Positions 34,065 to 43,539 of a stretch of 58,518 nt of DNA are shown piece after piece. Under the pieces are notes generated by a model. The model was not told the origin of the DNA and did not search any database. It was given only the letters and a program-made list of their open reading frames with translations. The stretch's first letter is position 1. Each line of letters opens with the position of its first letter. Made by a program: the position numbers and the translations under genes. Source of the DNA: Clostridia bacterium (GTDB lineage: Bacteria > Bacillota > Clostridia > Oscillospirales > Acutalibacteraceae); assembly GCA_017436225.1 (NCBI GenBank), contig JAFSDM010000016.1:1-58518 (forward strand). The letters run 5' to 3'.

Positions 34065-35360
34065 TTATTTCTGTTCGATAATTTCTTTACCGCCCATATA
34101 AGGACGAAGAGCCTCGGGGATTTTTACCGAGTATTTTTCGCCGTCAAAGCAGAGGTTATTTTCAAGGAAAGCAATAAGCATACGGGGTGGAGCAACAACG
34201 GTGTTGTTAAGGGTGTGCGCAAGGTATTTTTTGCCATCCTCGCCCTTAACCTTAATGCCAAGGCGTCTTGCCTGAGCATCACCAAGATTAGAGCAGGAGC
34301 AAACCTCAAAATACTTTTGCTGTTTGGGGCTCCAAGCCTCAACATCGTAGGATTTTACCTTTAAATCGGCAAGGTCACCCGTACAGCACTCCAAGGTGCG
34401 AACGGGAATATCCATACTTCTGAAAAGCTCAACAGAGTAGCTCCACATTTTGTTAAACCAATCCATACTCTCTTCAGGCTTGCAAATAACAATCATTTCC
34501 TGCTTTTCAAACTGGTGAATACGGTAAATGCCGCGCTCCTCAATACCGTGAGCGCCCTTTTCCTTTCTAAAGCAGGGTGAATAGCTTGTAAGGGTTAGGG
34601 GAAGCTTTGCTTCGGGGGTGATGGTGTCAATAAATTTACCTATCATAGAGTGCTCGGAGGTACCGATAAGGTATAAATCCTCGCCCTCGATTTTGTACAT
34701 CATAGCATCCATTTCTTCAAAGCTCATAACGCCCGTTACAACGTTGCTTCTAATCATAAATGGGGGAATGCAGTAGGTAAAGCCCTTATCAATCATAAAA
34801 TCTCTGGCATAGGCGGTAACTGCCGAGTGAAGTCTTGCAATATCGCCCATAAGGTAGTAGAAGCCCTCACCTGCAACTCTGCCTGCAGCCTCTTTATCGA
34901 TACCCTCAAAAAGAGCCATAATATCGGTGTGGTAGGGGATTTCAAAATCTACCTTGGTCTGCTCGCCGTACTGCTTAACCTCTACGTTTTCGCTGTCATC
35001 CTTACCAACGGGAACGCTTTCATCCACAATGTTGGGGATTTTCATTTGAATTTCTTTTACCTTTGCTTCAAGCTCGGCTTCCTTTTGCTCTAAAGCCTTA
35101 AGCTCGGCAGCCTGCTCGTTTACAAGGCGCTTCATATCCTCTGCTTCTTCGCGTTTGCCCTGACCCATTAAAACACCAATCTGCTTTGAAACCTTGTTAC
35201 GGTTGGAGCGAAGCTCATTAGCTCTGGTATTGGTATTGCGCTTTTCATCATAAAGGGCAATAATCTCATCAACCAAGGGAAGCTTGGAGTCCTTAAACTT
35301 TCTTTTAATATTTTCTTTAACTAAATCGGGGTTTTCGCAAATGAATTTAATATCCAGCAT
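34065..35360 (-). CDS. serS: Seryl-tRNA synthetase
   Basis: SerRS is a 431-residue class II enzyme. It has an N-terminal antiparallel coiled coil (about 28-105, rich in Glu/Lys), then the catalytic core with LIGTSEHSMIGKF, motif 2 (SYSPCFRKEKGAHGIEERGIYRIHQFEKQEM), the EVCSCSNLGDAQARRLGIK stretch and motif 3 (LAHTLNNTVVAPPRMLIAFLEN). The start is ATG 35360 with ggagaattacta upstream. It is transcribed from a strong promoter at 35434-35462, and no T-box was seen. Confidence 0.97.
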   Translation of the reverse strand: MLDIKFICENPDLVKENIKRKFKDSKLPLVDEIIALYDEKRNTNTRANELRSNRNKVSKQIGVLMGQGKREEAEDMKRLVNEQAAELKALEQKEAELEAKVKEIQMKIPNIVDESVPVGKDDSENVEVKQYGEQTKVDFEIPYHTDIMALFEGIDKEAAGRVAGEGFYYLMGDIARLHSAVTAYARDFMIDKGFTYCIPPFMIRSNVVTGVMSFEEMDAMMYKIEGEDLYLIGTSEHSMIGKFIDTITPEAKLPLTLTSYSPCFRKEKGAHGIEERGIYRIHQFEKQEMIVICKPEESMDWFNKMWSYSVELFRSMDIPVRTLECCTGDLADLKVKSYDVEAWSPKQQKYFEVCSCSNLGDAQARRLGIKVKGEDGKKYLAHTLNNTVVAPPRMLIAFLENNLCFDGEKYSVKIPEALRPYMGGKEIIEQK

Positions 35361-35433
35361 AGTAATTCTCCTACTTGAGTATTTTTAAAGCAAACTCGTA
35401 CATTTCGGTTTGTTTTCAATTACATATAAAATA

Positions 35434-35462
35434 AGTATAGCACTTTAAAATAATGCTGTCAA
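35434..35462 (-). promoter_or_regulatory. serS promoter
   Basis: On the minus strand, TTGACA (35462-35457) and TATACT (35439-35434) are separated by 17 bp. Confidence 0.8.
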
Positions 35463-35486
35463 ATAAAATTAAAAGCTTTGAAAAAA

Positions 35487-36275
35487 TTATTTTCTGCGCT
35501 CAATAAAATCAAAGGACTCATCGGGGTCGGTTTTACGCTTTTTAATGTCCTTAACAATTGAAATTACAATAATCACGGCAAAAATAAGGGTGCCGATAAT
35601 GGCTAAGAAAATAAGCACCACAATTAAAACCGAGCCAAAATCCCAAGCGGATGAGGCTAGCGTATCCTTAATTTTAAAGGTTTCAAGGGTATTCCAAGCG
35701 GTGCTTACCTTATCATCCGAAATAGCGCCTGAAAAGGTAAAATTCAGGGAATAAAAGTTGTTGTTGCAAACGGTTATATACTGCACCGAGCAAAACTCTC
35801 CGCCGCTATCCTTAGTAGTTGAACGAATTTCAATAAGCTTCATACCGTTAGCCGAAACAATTTTGTAGGAAGCTCCCTTGACGGTAACAAGCTCCTTTGC
35901 GGTAAGTGAGAGCGCCTCATTATCTAAAAATGCGAAGCTGCCAACCTTTTGTGAAAAATCGGTGAACCAGCTTTTTGCAGTAATTTGCGCCCGCGTAGAG
36001 GGGTTTAAGCCAATAAAGAGTGTGTTTGGCTGACCATCGTTTGTGGAGTCAAGATAGTTTTTAAAGGAAGAAACGCTGTACCCTAACGATTCAATAAGGG
36101 CTTGGTTATCCTTGGCGGTTTCGGAATTTAAAAGGATATAGCCATCGGGCAGGGTGAGGGTAAGAAGGTGCTCTGAGCTTTCCGCCTTGGTTTCGGCAAG
36201 GCAAACCACACTTCCAAATGCAAGCAGTATTACTACTGTAATAATAGCTAAACAATATTTTAAAACAGCTTTCAT
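35487..36275 (-). CDS. Hypothetical exported membrane-anchored protein
   Basis: The product is 262 residues from ATG 36275, after aggggttttt. It has an N-terminal signal peptide (VLKYCLAIITVVILLAFGSVVCLAE region), an extracytoplasmic domain of about 190 residues, and a C-terminal transmembrane helix (about 222-246) followed by a basic tail ending FIERRK. The ectodomain starts with LTLTLPDGYILLNSETAKDNQAL, a pattern seen in clostridial surface proteins of unknown role. It is 14 bp downstream of folD on the same strand, possibly the last gene of that unit. Confidence 0.7.
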   Translation of the reverse strand: MKAVLKYCLAIITVVILLAFGSVVCLAETKAESSEHLLTLTLPDGYILLNSETAKDNQALIESLGYSVSSFKNYLDSTNDGQPNTLFIGLNPSTRAQITAKSWFTDFSQKVGSFAFLDNEALSLTAKELVTVKGASYKIVSANGMKLIEIRSTTKDSGGEFCSVQYITVCNNNFYSLNFTFSGAISDDKVSTAWNTLETFKIKDTLASSAWDFGSVLIVVLIFLAIIGTLIFAVIIVISIVKDIKKRKTDPDESFDFIERRK

Positions 36276-36289
36276 AAAAACCCCTTGCC

Positions 36290-37141
36290 TTATAATAAAT
36301 TGTTTTGGCGCTTTGCGGCGGTTACGGTGTTTGCCATAAGCATAGCAATGGTCATAGGACCTGCGCCACCGGGTACGGGGGTAATGTGTGAGCATTTTTC
36401 CTTTACGTTTTCAAAATCAACGTCGCCGCAAAGCTTGCCGCTTTCAAGGCGGTTTATACCAACGTCAATAACAACGGCGCCCTCTTTAACCATATCGGGC
36501 GTAACAAAGTTTGCTCTGCCGACTGCGGCAACCAAAATATCTGCCTTGCTTGTAATTTCGGCAAGGTTTCTGGTTTTTGAGTGGCAGATGGTAACGGTGG
36601 CGTTGCGATGTAATAAAAGCATTGACATAGGCTTGCCAACAATGTTTGAACGACCTATAACAACGCAATTTTTACCCTCAACTTCAACGCCTGTTTCATC
36701 TATAAGCCGCATAACGCCTGCGGGTGTGCAGGGAAGAAAATCAAAATCGCCTATCATAATTTTACCAACGTTTACAGGGTGGAAGGCGTCAACGTCCTTT
36801 TCGGGGGAGATGGCGTTAATAACCGCCTTTTCATCTAGATGGCGGGGAAGGGGCAACTGACAGAGTATCCCGTTAATCTCTTTTTTATTATTTAGCTCAT
36901 CAATAAGCGCCAAAAGCTCCTCCATAGTGGTATCATTGGGCAGAGCGTATTCCTCAGAAATAATTCCTAAAAGCTCGCAAGCCTTTTTCTTGTTGTTTAC
37001 ATAAACGCGGGAGGCGGGGTCATCGCCTACAATAATAACTGCAAGACCAACAGATACCCCCTTTTCGCTAAGAGCGGCAACCTCTAGCCTTAATTCCTCT
37101 TTAGCTTTGGCAGATATAGCCTTTCCATCAATAATATTCAT
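36290..37141 (-). CDS. folD: Methylene-THF dehydrogenase / methenyl-THF cyclohydrolase FolD
   Basis: FolD interconverts 5,10-methylene- and 10-formyl-tetrahydrofolate. The 283-residue protein starts at ATG 37141 with aaggaaggtta upstream. Signatures: VGDDPASRVYVNNKKKAC (active-site Tyr and Lys), NGILCQLPLP, SPEKDVDAFHPVNVG, and VVIGRSNIVGKPMSMLL in the Rossmann fold. The terminal PVPGGAGPMTIAMLMANT motif is intact. It follows lgt by four bases on the same strand. Confidence 0.96.
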   Translation of the reverse strand: MNIIDGKAISAKAKEELRLEVAALSEKGVSVGLAVIIVGDDPASRVYVNNKKKACELLGIISEEYALPNDTTMEELLALIDELNNKKEINGILCQLPLPRHLDEKAVINAISPEKDVDAFHPVNVGKIMIGDFDFLPCTPAGVMRLIDETGVEVEGKNCVVIGRSNIVGKPMSMLLLHRNATVTICHSKTRNLAEITSKADILVAAVGRANFVTPDMVKEGAVVIDVGINRLESGKLCGDVDFENVKEKCSHITPVPGGAGPMTIAMLMANTVTAAKRQNNLL

Positions 37142-37145
37142 ATTT

Positions 37146-38081
37146 TTAACCTTCCTTGTTAGAAATTTCTGTGTCAGCCTCATTGTCGGAGAGTGACTTT
37201 TCTTCTGCTTCGGCGGAGTCTTCGCTGAGCGTTTCGTTCACCCCGACAAAAACGGGAACGTATTTATCATCATTTATGTGGGCAAGCCTTTTTTTGCGCA
37301 TAATCAGCAAAACGGTTATTGAAGCAAGACAAAGCAGAGCCGAAAGAAGACTTGAAACCCTTATACCGCTGTTTCCAAGCATTAGGCTGTCGGTGCGAAG
37401 AAGCTCTACAATAGCGCGCTCAAATCCGTACCAAGCGCCGTACATAAGGGCAATTTGACCTTTATATTTACGCTTTTTGCTAAGACTATTTAAAATAAAA
37501 AAGCCTAAAATACACCAAAGCGACTCATATAAAAAGCAGGGGTGAACCAGTGCGTCACTGCCAACCTCATAGGCTATTTCGCCGCCCGTCATACCAAACC
37601 AATCACTGCCCGTAAATGTGCCGTAAGCCTCTTGATTTATAAAATTACCCCATCTTCCAATGCCTTGACCGATTAAAAATCCAAGCGATGTAATATCCAA
37701 AGCCGAAAGTATGTTGAATTTGTAAATGCGCTGCATTATAAAAATGGTGATTGCGGCGCCAATAACACCGCCGTAAATGGCAAGACCCGCAAAGCCGCGC
37801 CCCTTTATATTAAAGAAATCGGCAAAGGTCATATATGGGTCAAAAATAATGTAGTAGGCGCGAGCCGAAAGAATACTCGCGGGTAAAATAACAACAAAGG
37901 AATTAAAAATGTGGTCGGGGTTCATATCAAAACGCTTGGCGTTTTTCATACCGAATAAAAATGCAAGTGCAACGCCAATGGTGATTATAATTCCGTACCA
38001 ATAAATATCCCAAAGACCAAAAAACGAAAAGGCTACCGGGTCAATGTTAAATTCCATTCCAAAAAGAGTTATATTGTGCAT
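37146..38081 (-). CDS. lgt: Prolipoprotein diacylglyceryl transferase
   Basis: Lgt transfers a diacylglyceryl group to the lipobox Cys of prolipoproteins. The 311-residue protein has about seven membrane helices, the YGGVIGA segment and the signature GQGIGRWGNFINQEAYG (about residues 139-155). The C-terminal ~40 residues are acidic and low-complexity (EDSAEAEEKSLSDNEADTE), an unusual cytosolic extension. It sits 3 bp after the M16 peptidase gene. A lipoprotein substrate candidate is encoded at 55056. Confidence 0.95.
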   Translation of the reverse strand: MHNITLFGMEFNIDPVAFSFFGLWDIYWYGIIITIGVALAFLFGMKNAKRFDMNPDHIFNSFVVILPASILSARAYYIIFDPYMTFADFFNIKGRGFAGLAIYGGVIGAAITIFIMQRIYKFNILSALDITSLGFLIGQGIGRWGNFINQEAYGTFTGSDWFGMTGGEIAYEVGSDALVHPCFLYESLWCILGFFILNSLSKKRKYKGQIALMYGAWYGFERAIVELLRTDSLMLGNSGIRVSSLLSALLCLASITVLLIMRKKRLAHINDDKYVPVFVGVNETLSEDSAEAEEKSLSDNEADTEISNKEG

Positions 38082-38084
38082 AGG

Positions 38085-39374
38085 CTATTCCTCCGACTTT
38101 TTAATGGGATTTATAACCGAAAGCACGGCATTTTCTCTACTGAAAACCGAAAGTCTTTTTAAAACGTCCTCGGGGGTGATTTTTGAAATACATTCAAAAT
38201 ACTCGAAAATATTGTAGCCAAGAGCCACTGAATCGGTAAGCATTGTGCAAACGCTTTCGGCGGTATCAAAACGGCAAATACCACGGCCGTAAAGTGAGCG
38301 GCGAACCGCCTCAAAAAGCTTAAGGTCAAGACCGTTTTTGCTGTATTGCTCGGCCTTATTCAAAATAAGCGACATAACCTCCTCGGGGTTATCCGACTCG
38401 CCCTCAAAAATGGGTAGAGCAAAGCCTCTGCCGTTAAAATACTCAAAGGAAAATTCTTCGTTAATAAGACCCTTATCTAAAAGCTCACGGTAGAGGGGTG
38501 ATGCGCTGCCCGCAAGCATTTTTAGCAAAATATCCATAGAAACAAGCTGCATAACATCGGAAGCTTTATTACTGCAGGGCTCCTTAAAGCCAAGGCAGAA
38601 AAGCGGTTTTGCAACATCAAGCTCACACTCAACCTTGCTTTGCTTAACCTCAACAGGCTCATCAGGGATTATGGATTTTGTGTTTTTAAAGGGTTTTTCG
38701 GGAAGCTTTAAATTATCGTAAATAAATTCAAGCACCTCATCGGTGTTAAAATCGCCCGCAAGAACAATAAACATATTTGAAAGGTCGTAAAAACGGTTAT
38801 AGCAGTCATAAAGGGTTTGGTCGGTGATTTTTGCTATTGACTCCACCGTACCTGCAATGTCGGTTTTAACGGGGTGAGAGTGGAACATACCCTCAAGCAT
38901 ATTAAAAAGCACACGCCAGTTTGGCATATCGTCATACATTCTGATTTCCTGACCGATAATGCCCTGCTCCTTGCTTACCGTTTCGGGGGTGAAGTAGGGG
39001 GAGCGAACAAAGTCAAGCAGAATTTTAAGGTTGTCATAAAACCTGTTGGAGCAGGAAAATAGGTAGCAGGTGCGGTCAAATGAGGTGTAGGCGTTGGAAT
39101 AGGCACCTGTTTTGGCGTATTTTGTAAAGGCGTCACCATCCTCACTTTCAAAAAGCTTGTGCTCTAAAAAGTGGGCAATACCCTCAGGCAGGTCTACCCT
39201 TTCGCCCTTTTCGTTTAGGTAGGAATTATCAATAGAGCCGTATTTTGTTCCAAAAATGGCGTAGTTGGAGCTAAAGCCCTTCATTGGGTAAAGAAGAATT
39301 TTAAGACCCGAGGGATGTTCATTTTCAAAATATTCTTTTTTAAGCAAATCGCTTTTAACTGTGGCTTTTTGCAT
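38085..39374 (-). CDS. M16 family (insulinase-like) zinc peptidase, YmfH-type
   Basis: This 429-residue M16 peptidase has the inverted zinc motif HFLEH at residues 68-72 and the downstream helix EQGIIGQEIRMYDDMPNW, which supplies a third ligand. Later NAYTSFDRTCYLFSC and an RxxxY-type region (RRSLYGRGICRFD) are seen. It is probably the active subunit of a heteromeric peptidase with the adjacent homologue. The start codon overlaps the stop of that gene (TAATG), implying coupled translation. Confidence 0.9.
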   Translation of the reverse strand: MQKATVKSDLLKKEYFENEHPSGLKILLYPMKGFSSNYAIFGTKYGSIDNSYLNEKGERVDLPEGIAHFLEHKLFESEDGDAFTKYAKTGAYSNAYTSFDRTCYLFSCSNRFYDNLKILLDFVRSPYFTPETVSKEQGIIGQEIRMYDDMPNWRVLFNMLEGMFHSHPVKTDIAGTVESIAKITDQTLYDCYNRFYDLSNMFIVLAGDFNTDEVLEFIYDNLKLPEKPFKNTKSIIPDEPVEVKQSKVECELDVAKPLFCLGFKEPCSNKASDVMQLVSMDILLKMLAGSASPLYRELLDKGLINEEFSFEYFNGRGFALPIFEGESDNPEEVMSLILNKAEQYSKNGLDLKLFEAVRRSLYGRGICRFDTAESVCTMLTDSVALGYNIFEYFECISKITPEDVLKRLSVFSRENAVLSVINPIKKSEE

Positions 39375-40648
39375 TAGTTTTCCCCCTTATCTTCCATAGG
39401 CATAATTTTATAAACGGTATCAAGAGTATAATTTTTTGCTGCGCTAATAACATCTTCGACAGTTACCCTTTCAATGGCGGCGGCATAATCCTCGGGGGAA
39501 ATAAGCCTATCAGAAAGGCGCATACTGTACCAGTTATCAAGCGCCGCCTGACTGTCATTAAGGCATAAAAGAGTATCTTTAATACTGCGAATAGATGCGG
39601 CAAAATCCTCGGCATCAATATTGCCGTTTTTAATATCCTCAAGCTGATTTAAAATTTCCTTTTCGGCAAGCTCGGCGTTTTTTGGCTCCACGCCGCTATC
39701 CACAAGCAAATAACCCTTTGTGCGGTTGGGTCTTGCGGCACAGTAGTAGCAAAGGCTAAGCTTTTCGCGCACATTTTTAAATAGCTTGGAATAGGGTCCG
39801 CCGCCAAAAAGGTCGGCAAAAACGGCTAAGGAAGCCGTGTCAATATCATTTCCAACAAGGTCGGTGCAAAAGCCCATAACAAGCTTGCCTTGTGAAACGT
39901 CCATTTTTTCCTCAATAACGGTGGGGGTAGCGTTAGCCTTTTTGGGACGGCTCGGTAAAAGCTCTGTCGGCTTGCGGTTAAATCCGCTAAGCCTTTGCTT
40001 AAGGGAGTCAAAAAGACCGTCGGGTAAGGTTTTGCCAACCACCTGAATTCGTATTTTTGCCGCACTAATAACCTTTTGCCAGGCTTTAAACAAATCCTCG
40101 CCCGTTACCGCCTTAACCGCTTCAAAGCTACCTGTTTTAAGCTCGCCAAAGGCTTCGCCCTTATACATTTCGGCGGTGATTTTGCTTATGGCGTAGGTGC
40201 GTTTATCGTTAATAATACCCGCAATTTTTTCCAAGGTGAGTCGGCGTTCACGCTCAACATCTGCCTCTAAAAAGCTGCCGTTTTTAACCGACGGTTCAAA
40301 AATCATAGAGAAAAGCAGATTAGAAGCCTCGGCAGTAAGCTCAGCGGCATCGGGCACCAAAGCATCCTCAACTGAGAATGAGAAGAATTTAAGCACCTGA
40401 GTATCACCTATTTTATCGGCAATGCCGCCAACCTCAGCACCGTAAAGCTCCGAAAGGCGAAGATTAAGGGAAATAAAATCGGGGTATTCCTTACAGCACG
40501 ATGAAAGAACATAGGGGAGAAGTGCATTGGCTGCCAAAGCATCGGCGTTTAAGGGAAGGTATAAATTTACAGAAATGTGGGTGGTGGAAAAGCGATGATT
40601 TTCAATAAATAAGCCTTCAACGCCATCTGCAATGTTTATAAGTTTCAT
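39374..40648 (-). CDS. M16 family peptidase homologue lacking the zinc motif, YmfF-type
   Basis: This 424-residue M16-fold protein has no HxxEH motif; the equivalent N-terminal region reads LPYVLSSCCKEYPDF. The partner-type C-terminal features remain, such as LFGGGPYSKLFKNVREKLSLCYYC. It is likely the non-catalytic subunit pairing with the downstream M16 enzyme. The start is ATG 40648 after aggtgaaaa; a GTG at 40657 is possible. The promoter TTGGAG-17-TATAAT is on the minus strand at 40731-40703. Confidence 0.88.
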   Translation of the reverse strand: MKLINIADGVEGLFIENHRFSTTHISVNLYLPLNADALAANALLPYVLSSCCKEYPDFISLNLRLSELYGAEVGGIADKIGDTQVLKFFSFSVEDALVPDAAELTAEASNLLFSMIFEPSVKNGSFLEADVERERRLTLEKIAGIINDKRTYAISKITAEMYKGEAFGELKTGSFEAVKAVTGEDLFKAWQKVISAAKIRIQVVGKTLPDGLFDSLKQRLSGFNRKPTELLPSRPKKANATPTVIEEKMDVSQGKLVMGFCTDLVGNDIDTASLAVFADLFGGGPYSKLFKNVREKLSLCYYCAARPNRTKGYLLVDSGVEPKNAELAEKEILNQLEDIKNGNIDAEDFAASIRSIKDTLLCLNDSQAALDNWYSMRLSDRLISPEDYAAAIERVTVEDVISAAKNYTLDTVYKIMPMEDKGEN

Positions 40649-40702
40649 ATTTTTCACCTGACTTTACAGTAGTAAATATATATTTAAAATATAATCAATC
40701 TT

Positions 40703-40815
40703 ATTATAGCACAAAACTTGCTGTACTCCAACAATTATTTTACAAAAAATTAGTAAATTTTAAAAAATTAACAAAAAATTTAAGCGTTGCAAAAATAAGA
40801 GGTATATAGTATAAT
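40703..40815. promoter_or_regulatory. Divergent promoters for the M16 genes (-) and cls (+)
   Basis: On the minus strand, TTGGAG (40731-40726) is followed at 17 bp by TATAAT (40708-40703). On the plus strand, TTGCAA (40787-40792) is followed at 17 bp by TATAAT (40810-40815). The spacer is strongly AT-rich. Confidence 0.75.
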
Positions 40816-40846
40816 AAAATAATAAAAAAAAGGGGATGAGTAGTAA

Positions 40847-42382
40847 ATGTCTAAGCATCAGCATAAGCGCGGCGCAAAAATGCGTACAAGACTTATGATA
40901 ACTGCCTTGTTTATTCTTTTGCAGATAGCTGTTTTTGTTGCTACCGCCTACTTTTTTGCGGGTAGAACATTTTGGGTATACTCAACCTTTCAGCTAATAA
41001 GCCTTGTAACCGTTACAAGAATTATAACCAAAAAAAGCAATCCAAGCTACAAGCTAACGTGGATAATATTCATTCTGCTTTTTCCGCTTGTCGGCGGACT
41101 TGCCTATCTTGTGTGGGGCGGAGGGCGAATTTTCCCCCACGTTAAACGCCGAATGAAAAAATTCAGTGAGGGCGCCGAGCCTTTTTTAAAGCAGGATGAA
41201 AATGTTAAAAAACGCCTTATGTATGATGATTTGCACCATTCAAGGCAGTCCACCTACCTTACAAACGCCTCGGGCTTTCCCGTGTATGACAATACCGATT
41301 GCACCTACCTATCACCGGGCGAGGCGGCGCTCCCTGTAATCCTCAGAGAGCTTGAAAAGGCAGAAAAATACATATTTTTAGAGTTCTTTATTCTTTCAGA
41401 GGACTCCATGTGGAATCCGATTTGTGAAATCTTAAAGCGAAAAGCCGCAAACGGTGTTGAGGTTCGTGTTATTTTTGATGATTTTGGCTCCATAACACGT
41501 CAGTATCAAGGCTTTGCAAAGCGGCTGAGAGACAGCGGAATAAAGGTTGCCGTTTTTAATAAAATAACGGCGTCGGTTAATATTTTTCAAAACAACCGAA
41601 ACCATAGAAAGATTATTATTGTTGATGGCAAGGTTGCCTTTACTGGCGGTATGAATATTGCCGATGAATATATAAACGAAATTACCCTGCACGGATATTG
41701 GATGGATGCCGCCGTAATGCTAAAGGGCAGAGCGGTAACCTCGTTTGTTGTAATGTTTTTAAATATGTGGGGCTTTTGCACCAGCAAAAAACAACGCTAT
41801 TCAAGGTATATTGCAGATTATAGCTGTGACTCCGCAGGCTTTGTTCAGCCCTATTCCGACGGCCCCATAAACGAAAAAAATCCGGGTGAAGGGCTTTATA
41901 TGCAAATTCTTAATTCCGCCCAGAAATACGTTTACATTGCCACGCCTTACCTTATTGTAGATAACGCTATGATACGCGACCTGACCCTTGCGGCGCAGTC
42001 GGGCATAGATGTTAGAATTTTAACCCCCCACATTCCCGATAAAAAGTACGTTCACCCCGTAACCCAATACTCTTATGATGAGCTGCTTGCGGCGGGGGTA
42101 AAAATTTACGAGTACACACCCGGCTTTATTCATTCAAAGCTTTTTGTTTCGGATGATAGGGTAGCAACGGTAGGCACAATAAATATGGACTACCGAAGCT
42201 TCTTTTTCCATTTCGAGTGCGGTGTTTGGATGTCGGGCAACGAAGCGGTGCTTGATATTAAAAAGCATTTTCTGAAGCTTTTAGAGCAAAGCGAGGAAAT
42301 AGATTATAAGACTTGGCAAAAGCGTCCCATATGGCAAAAAATGAAGCAGGCAATTCTTTATTTGTTTGCGCCATTTATGTAA
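40847..42382 (+). CDS. cls: Cardiolipin synthase
   Basis: This 511-residue phospholipase D-superfamily enzyme condenses phosphatidylglycerol into cardiolipin. Two N-terminal membrane helices (about 16-60) precede two HKD motifs, HRKIIIVDG (near 252) and HSKLFVSDD (near 429), each with the downstream GGMN or GTINMD stretch. ATG 40847 follows aaaggggatgagtag. It forms a possible two-gene unit with the cohesin-domain protein 25 bp downstream. Confidence 0.93.
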   Translation: MSKHQHKRGAKMRTRLMITALFILLQIAVFVATAYFFAGRTFWVYSTFQLISLVTVTRIITKKSNPSYKLTWIIFILLFPLVGGLAYLVWGGGRIFPHVKRRMKKFSEGAEPFLKQDENVKKRLMYDDLHHSRQSTYLTNASGFPVYDNTDCTYLSPGEAALPVILRELEKAEKYIFLEFFILSEDSMWNPICEILKRKAANGVEVRVIFDDFGSITRQYQGFAKRLRDSGIKVAVFNKITASVNIFQNNRNHRKIIIVDGKVAFTGGMNIADEYINEITLHGYWMDAAVMLKGRAVTSFVVMFLNMWGFCTSKKQRYSRYIADYSCDSAGFVQPYSDGPINEKNPGEGLYMQILNSAQKYVYIATPYLIVDNAMIRDLTLAAQSGIDVRILTPHIPDKKYVHPVTQYSYDELLAAGVKIYEYTPGFIHSKLFVSDDRVATVGTINMDYRSFFFHFECGVWMSGNEAVLDIKKHFLKLLEQSEEIDYKTWQKRPIWQKMKQAILYLFAPFM

Positions 42383-42407
42383 TAAATTTATTTTAAGGAG
42401 ATTTTTT

Positions 42408-43202
42408 ATGAAAAAAACATTTATTTCGGTAATTGTGGTATTGGCAATGCTTTTTGCGCTTGCAGTACCCGCATTCGCGGTGGTTGAGGGTAATTTATCG
42501 GCGAAGGTTAATACCTCTGCCGATGGCAAAACCGCTACCGTTACCCTTTCGGTTAATAACAATAGCGGCTTTATTGCGTTGCAGGTTCAGGCAAAGTATG
42601 ACAGTAAGGCTTTAAAGCTTAAGTCTGCTGAAAACGGCAAGGTTTTTGACAGCATTTTTTCCGAAAGCCAAAATCTTACCGATAATCCATATCAGATAAT
42701 TTTTATGGATGCCTTTGCCGAACAGGACATTAAAACAAATGACGTTTTGGCAACCTACACCTTTGAGATTTTAAAATCGGGCGAAACCGAAATAACCTTT
42801 GAGGTTGTAGATGTCGCAAACCTAAATGGTGAAACCGAAAACAAATTCAACACCTGCACCGTTAAGGTGGGTGGCAGTGCTAATAGCGGTCAGGCAGATA
42901 CCCCAACCTCAAATAACTCTTCAGCCTCTGCCACAGATAAAAATGAAACCGTTTCAGATGGCTCAGGCAATGCAACCGAAGCCCCCGATGCAAATCAGTC
43001 GGGCGCAGAAATTTCAGGTAACGACAATTTTGACACCACCACCGATGACCAACAAACCCCCAACGATGAGTTAGCAGATGCCGATGATTTGGCAGATACC
43101 AAAAACCCCGCAACCACCGTTATTATTGTGGTTGCCGCTGTGTTGGTTTTGGGCGCCGCCGCATTTTTGATAGTTTATTTTAAGAAAAAATCGGGCAAAT
43201 AA
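42408..43202 (+). CDS. Cohesin-domain surface protein with C-terminal TM anchor
   Basis: The product is 264 residues from ATG 42408 (site aaggag). It has a signal peptide cleaved near AFA, then a beta-sandwich resembling cohesin/CBM-type folds (about 28-160: VTLSVNNNSGFIALQVQAKYDSKALKLK, then DVLATYTFEILKSGETEITFE). A long Ser/Thr/Asn/Asp-rich linker (about 160-230), a transmembrane helix and the KKKSGK tail follow. Cohesins bind dockerins in cellulosomes; no dockerin is encoded in this window. The domain call rests on pattern only. Confidence 0.75.
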   Translation: MKKTFISVIVVLAMLFALAVPAFAVVEGNLSAKVNTSADGKTATVTLSVNNNSGFIALQVQAKYDSKALKLKSAENGKVFDSIFSESQNLTDNPYQIIFMDAFAEQDIKTNDVLATYTFEILKSGETEITFEVVDVANLNGETENKFNTCTVKVGGSANSGQADTPTSNNSSASATDKNETVSDGSGNATEAPDANQSGAEISGNDNFDTTTDDQQTPNDELADADDLADTKNPATTVIIVVAAVLVLGAAAFLIVYFKKKSGK

Positions 43203-43265
43203 TATTTAGGATTTATCCTTCCCGAAAGCTCTAGATATACAATATATTTATTGCGAGGTGTAGAT

Positions 43266-43466
43266 ATGGCTATTAAGAGTGTTTCAATTAGAATTGAAGA
43301 GGAAATGTTAAACAAAATAGCATATATTGCTGATTATGAGGGAAGAAGCGTAAACAGTCAGGTTTTGGTTTTAATAAGAGAAAGCATAAAAAATTTTGAA
43401 GATGCTAACGGTGTTATTGAGGGTGATATTACACCCGCAGCAAATGTAAAGCCCACAAGGAAATAA
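43266..43466 (+). CDS. Arc-like ribbon-helix-helix protein
   Basis: The product is 66 residues from ATG 43266 after gaggtgtag. It begins MAIKSVSIRIEEEMLNKIAYIADYEGRSVNSQVLVLIRESI, a typical RHH DNA-binding fold of one beta strand and two helices with the GRSVNSQ turn. The short tail is unstructured. It stands alone with its own terminator. The target is unknown; it probably dimerises on DNA. Confidence 0.85.
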   Translation: MAIKSVSIRIEEEMLNKIAYIADYEGRSVNSQVLVLIRESIKNFEDANGVIEGDITPAANVKPTRK

Positions 43467-43473
43467 TTATAAA

Positions 43474-43514
43474 AAACCCTCTCTGCGTATCATAAATGCA
43501 GAGAGGGTTTTGCT
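43474..43514 (+). terminator. Terminator after the RHH gene
   Basis: A 13-bp perfect stem, aaaccctctctgc (43474-43486) / gcagagagggttt (43498-43510), is followed by a short T-rich tail. Confidence 0.88.
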
Positions 43515-43539
43515 ATGTTTAAATTTTGCGATTTCCAGA

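Noticed and set aside
34035..34364. 109-codon plus-strand frame opposite serS
   Set aside because: It lies within the terminator and the conserved SerRS C-terminus and has no ribosome site. It is a shadow.
36285..36860. 191-codon plus-strand frame opposite folD
   Set aside because: The composition (Ser/Thr/Pro-rich, no domain) and exact overlap with the well-conserved folD gene mark it as a shadow frame.
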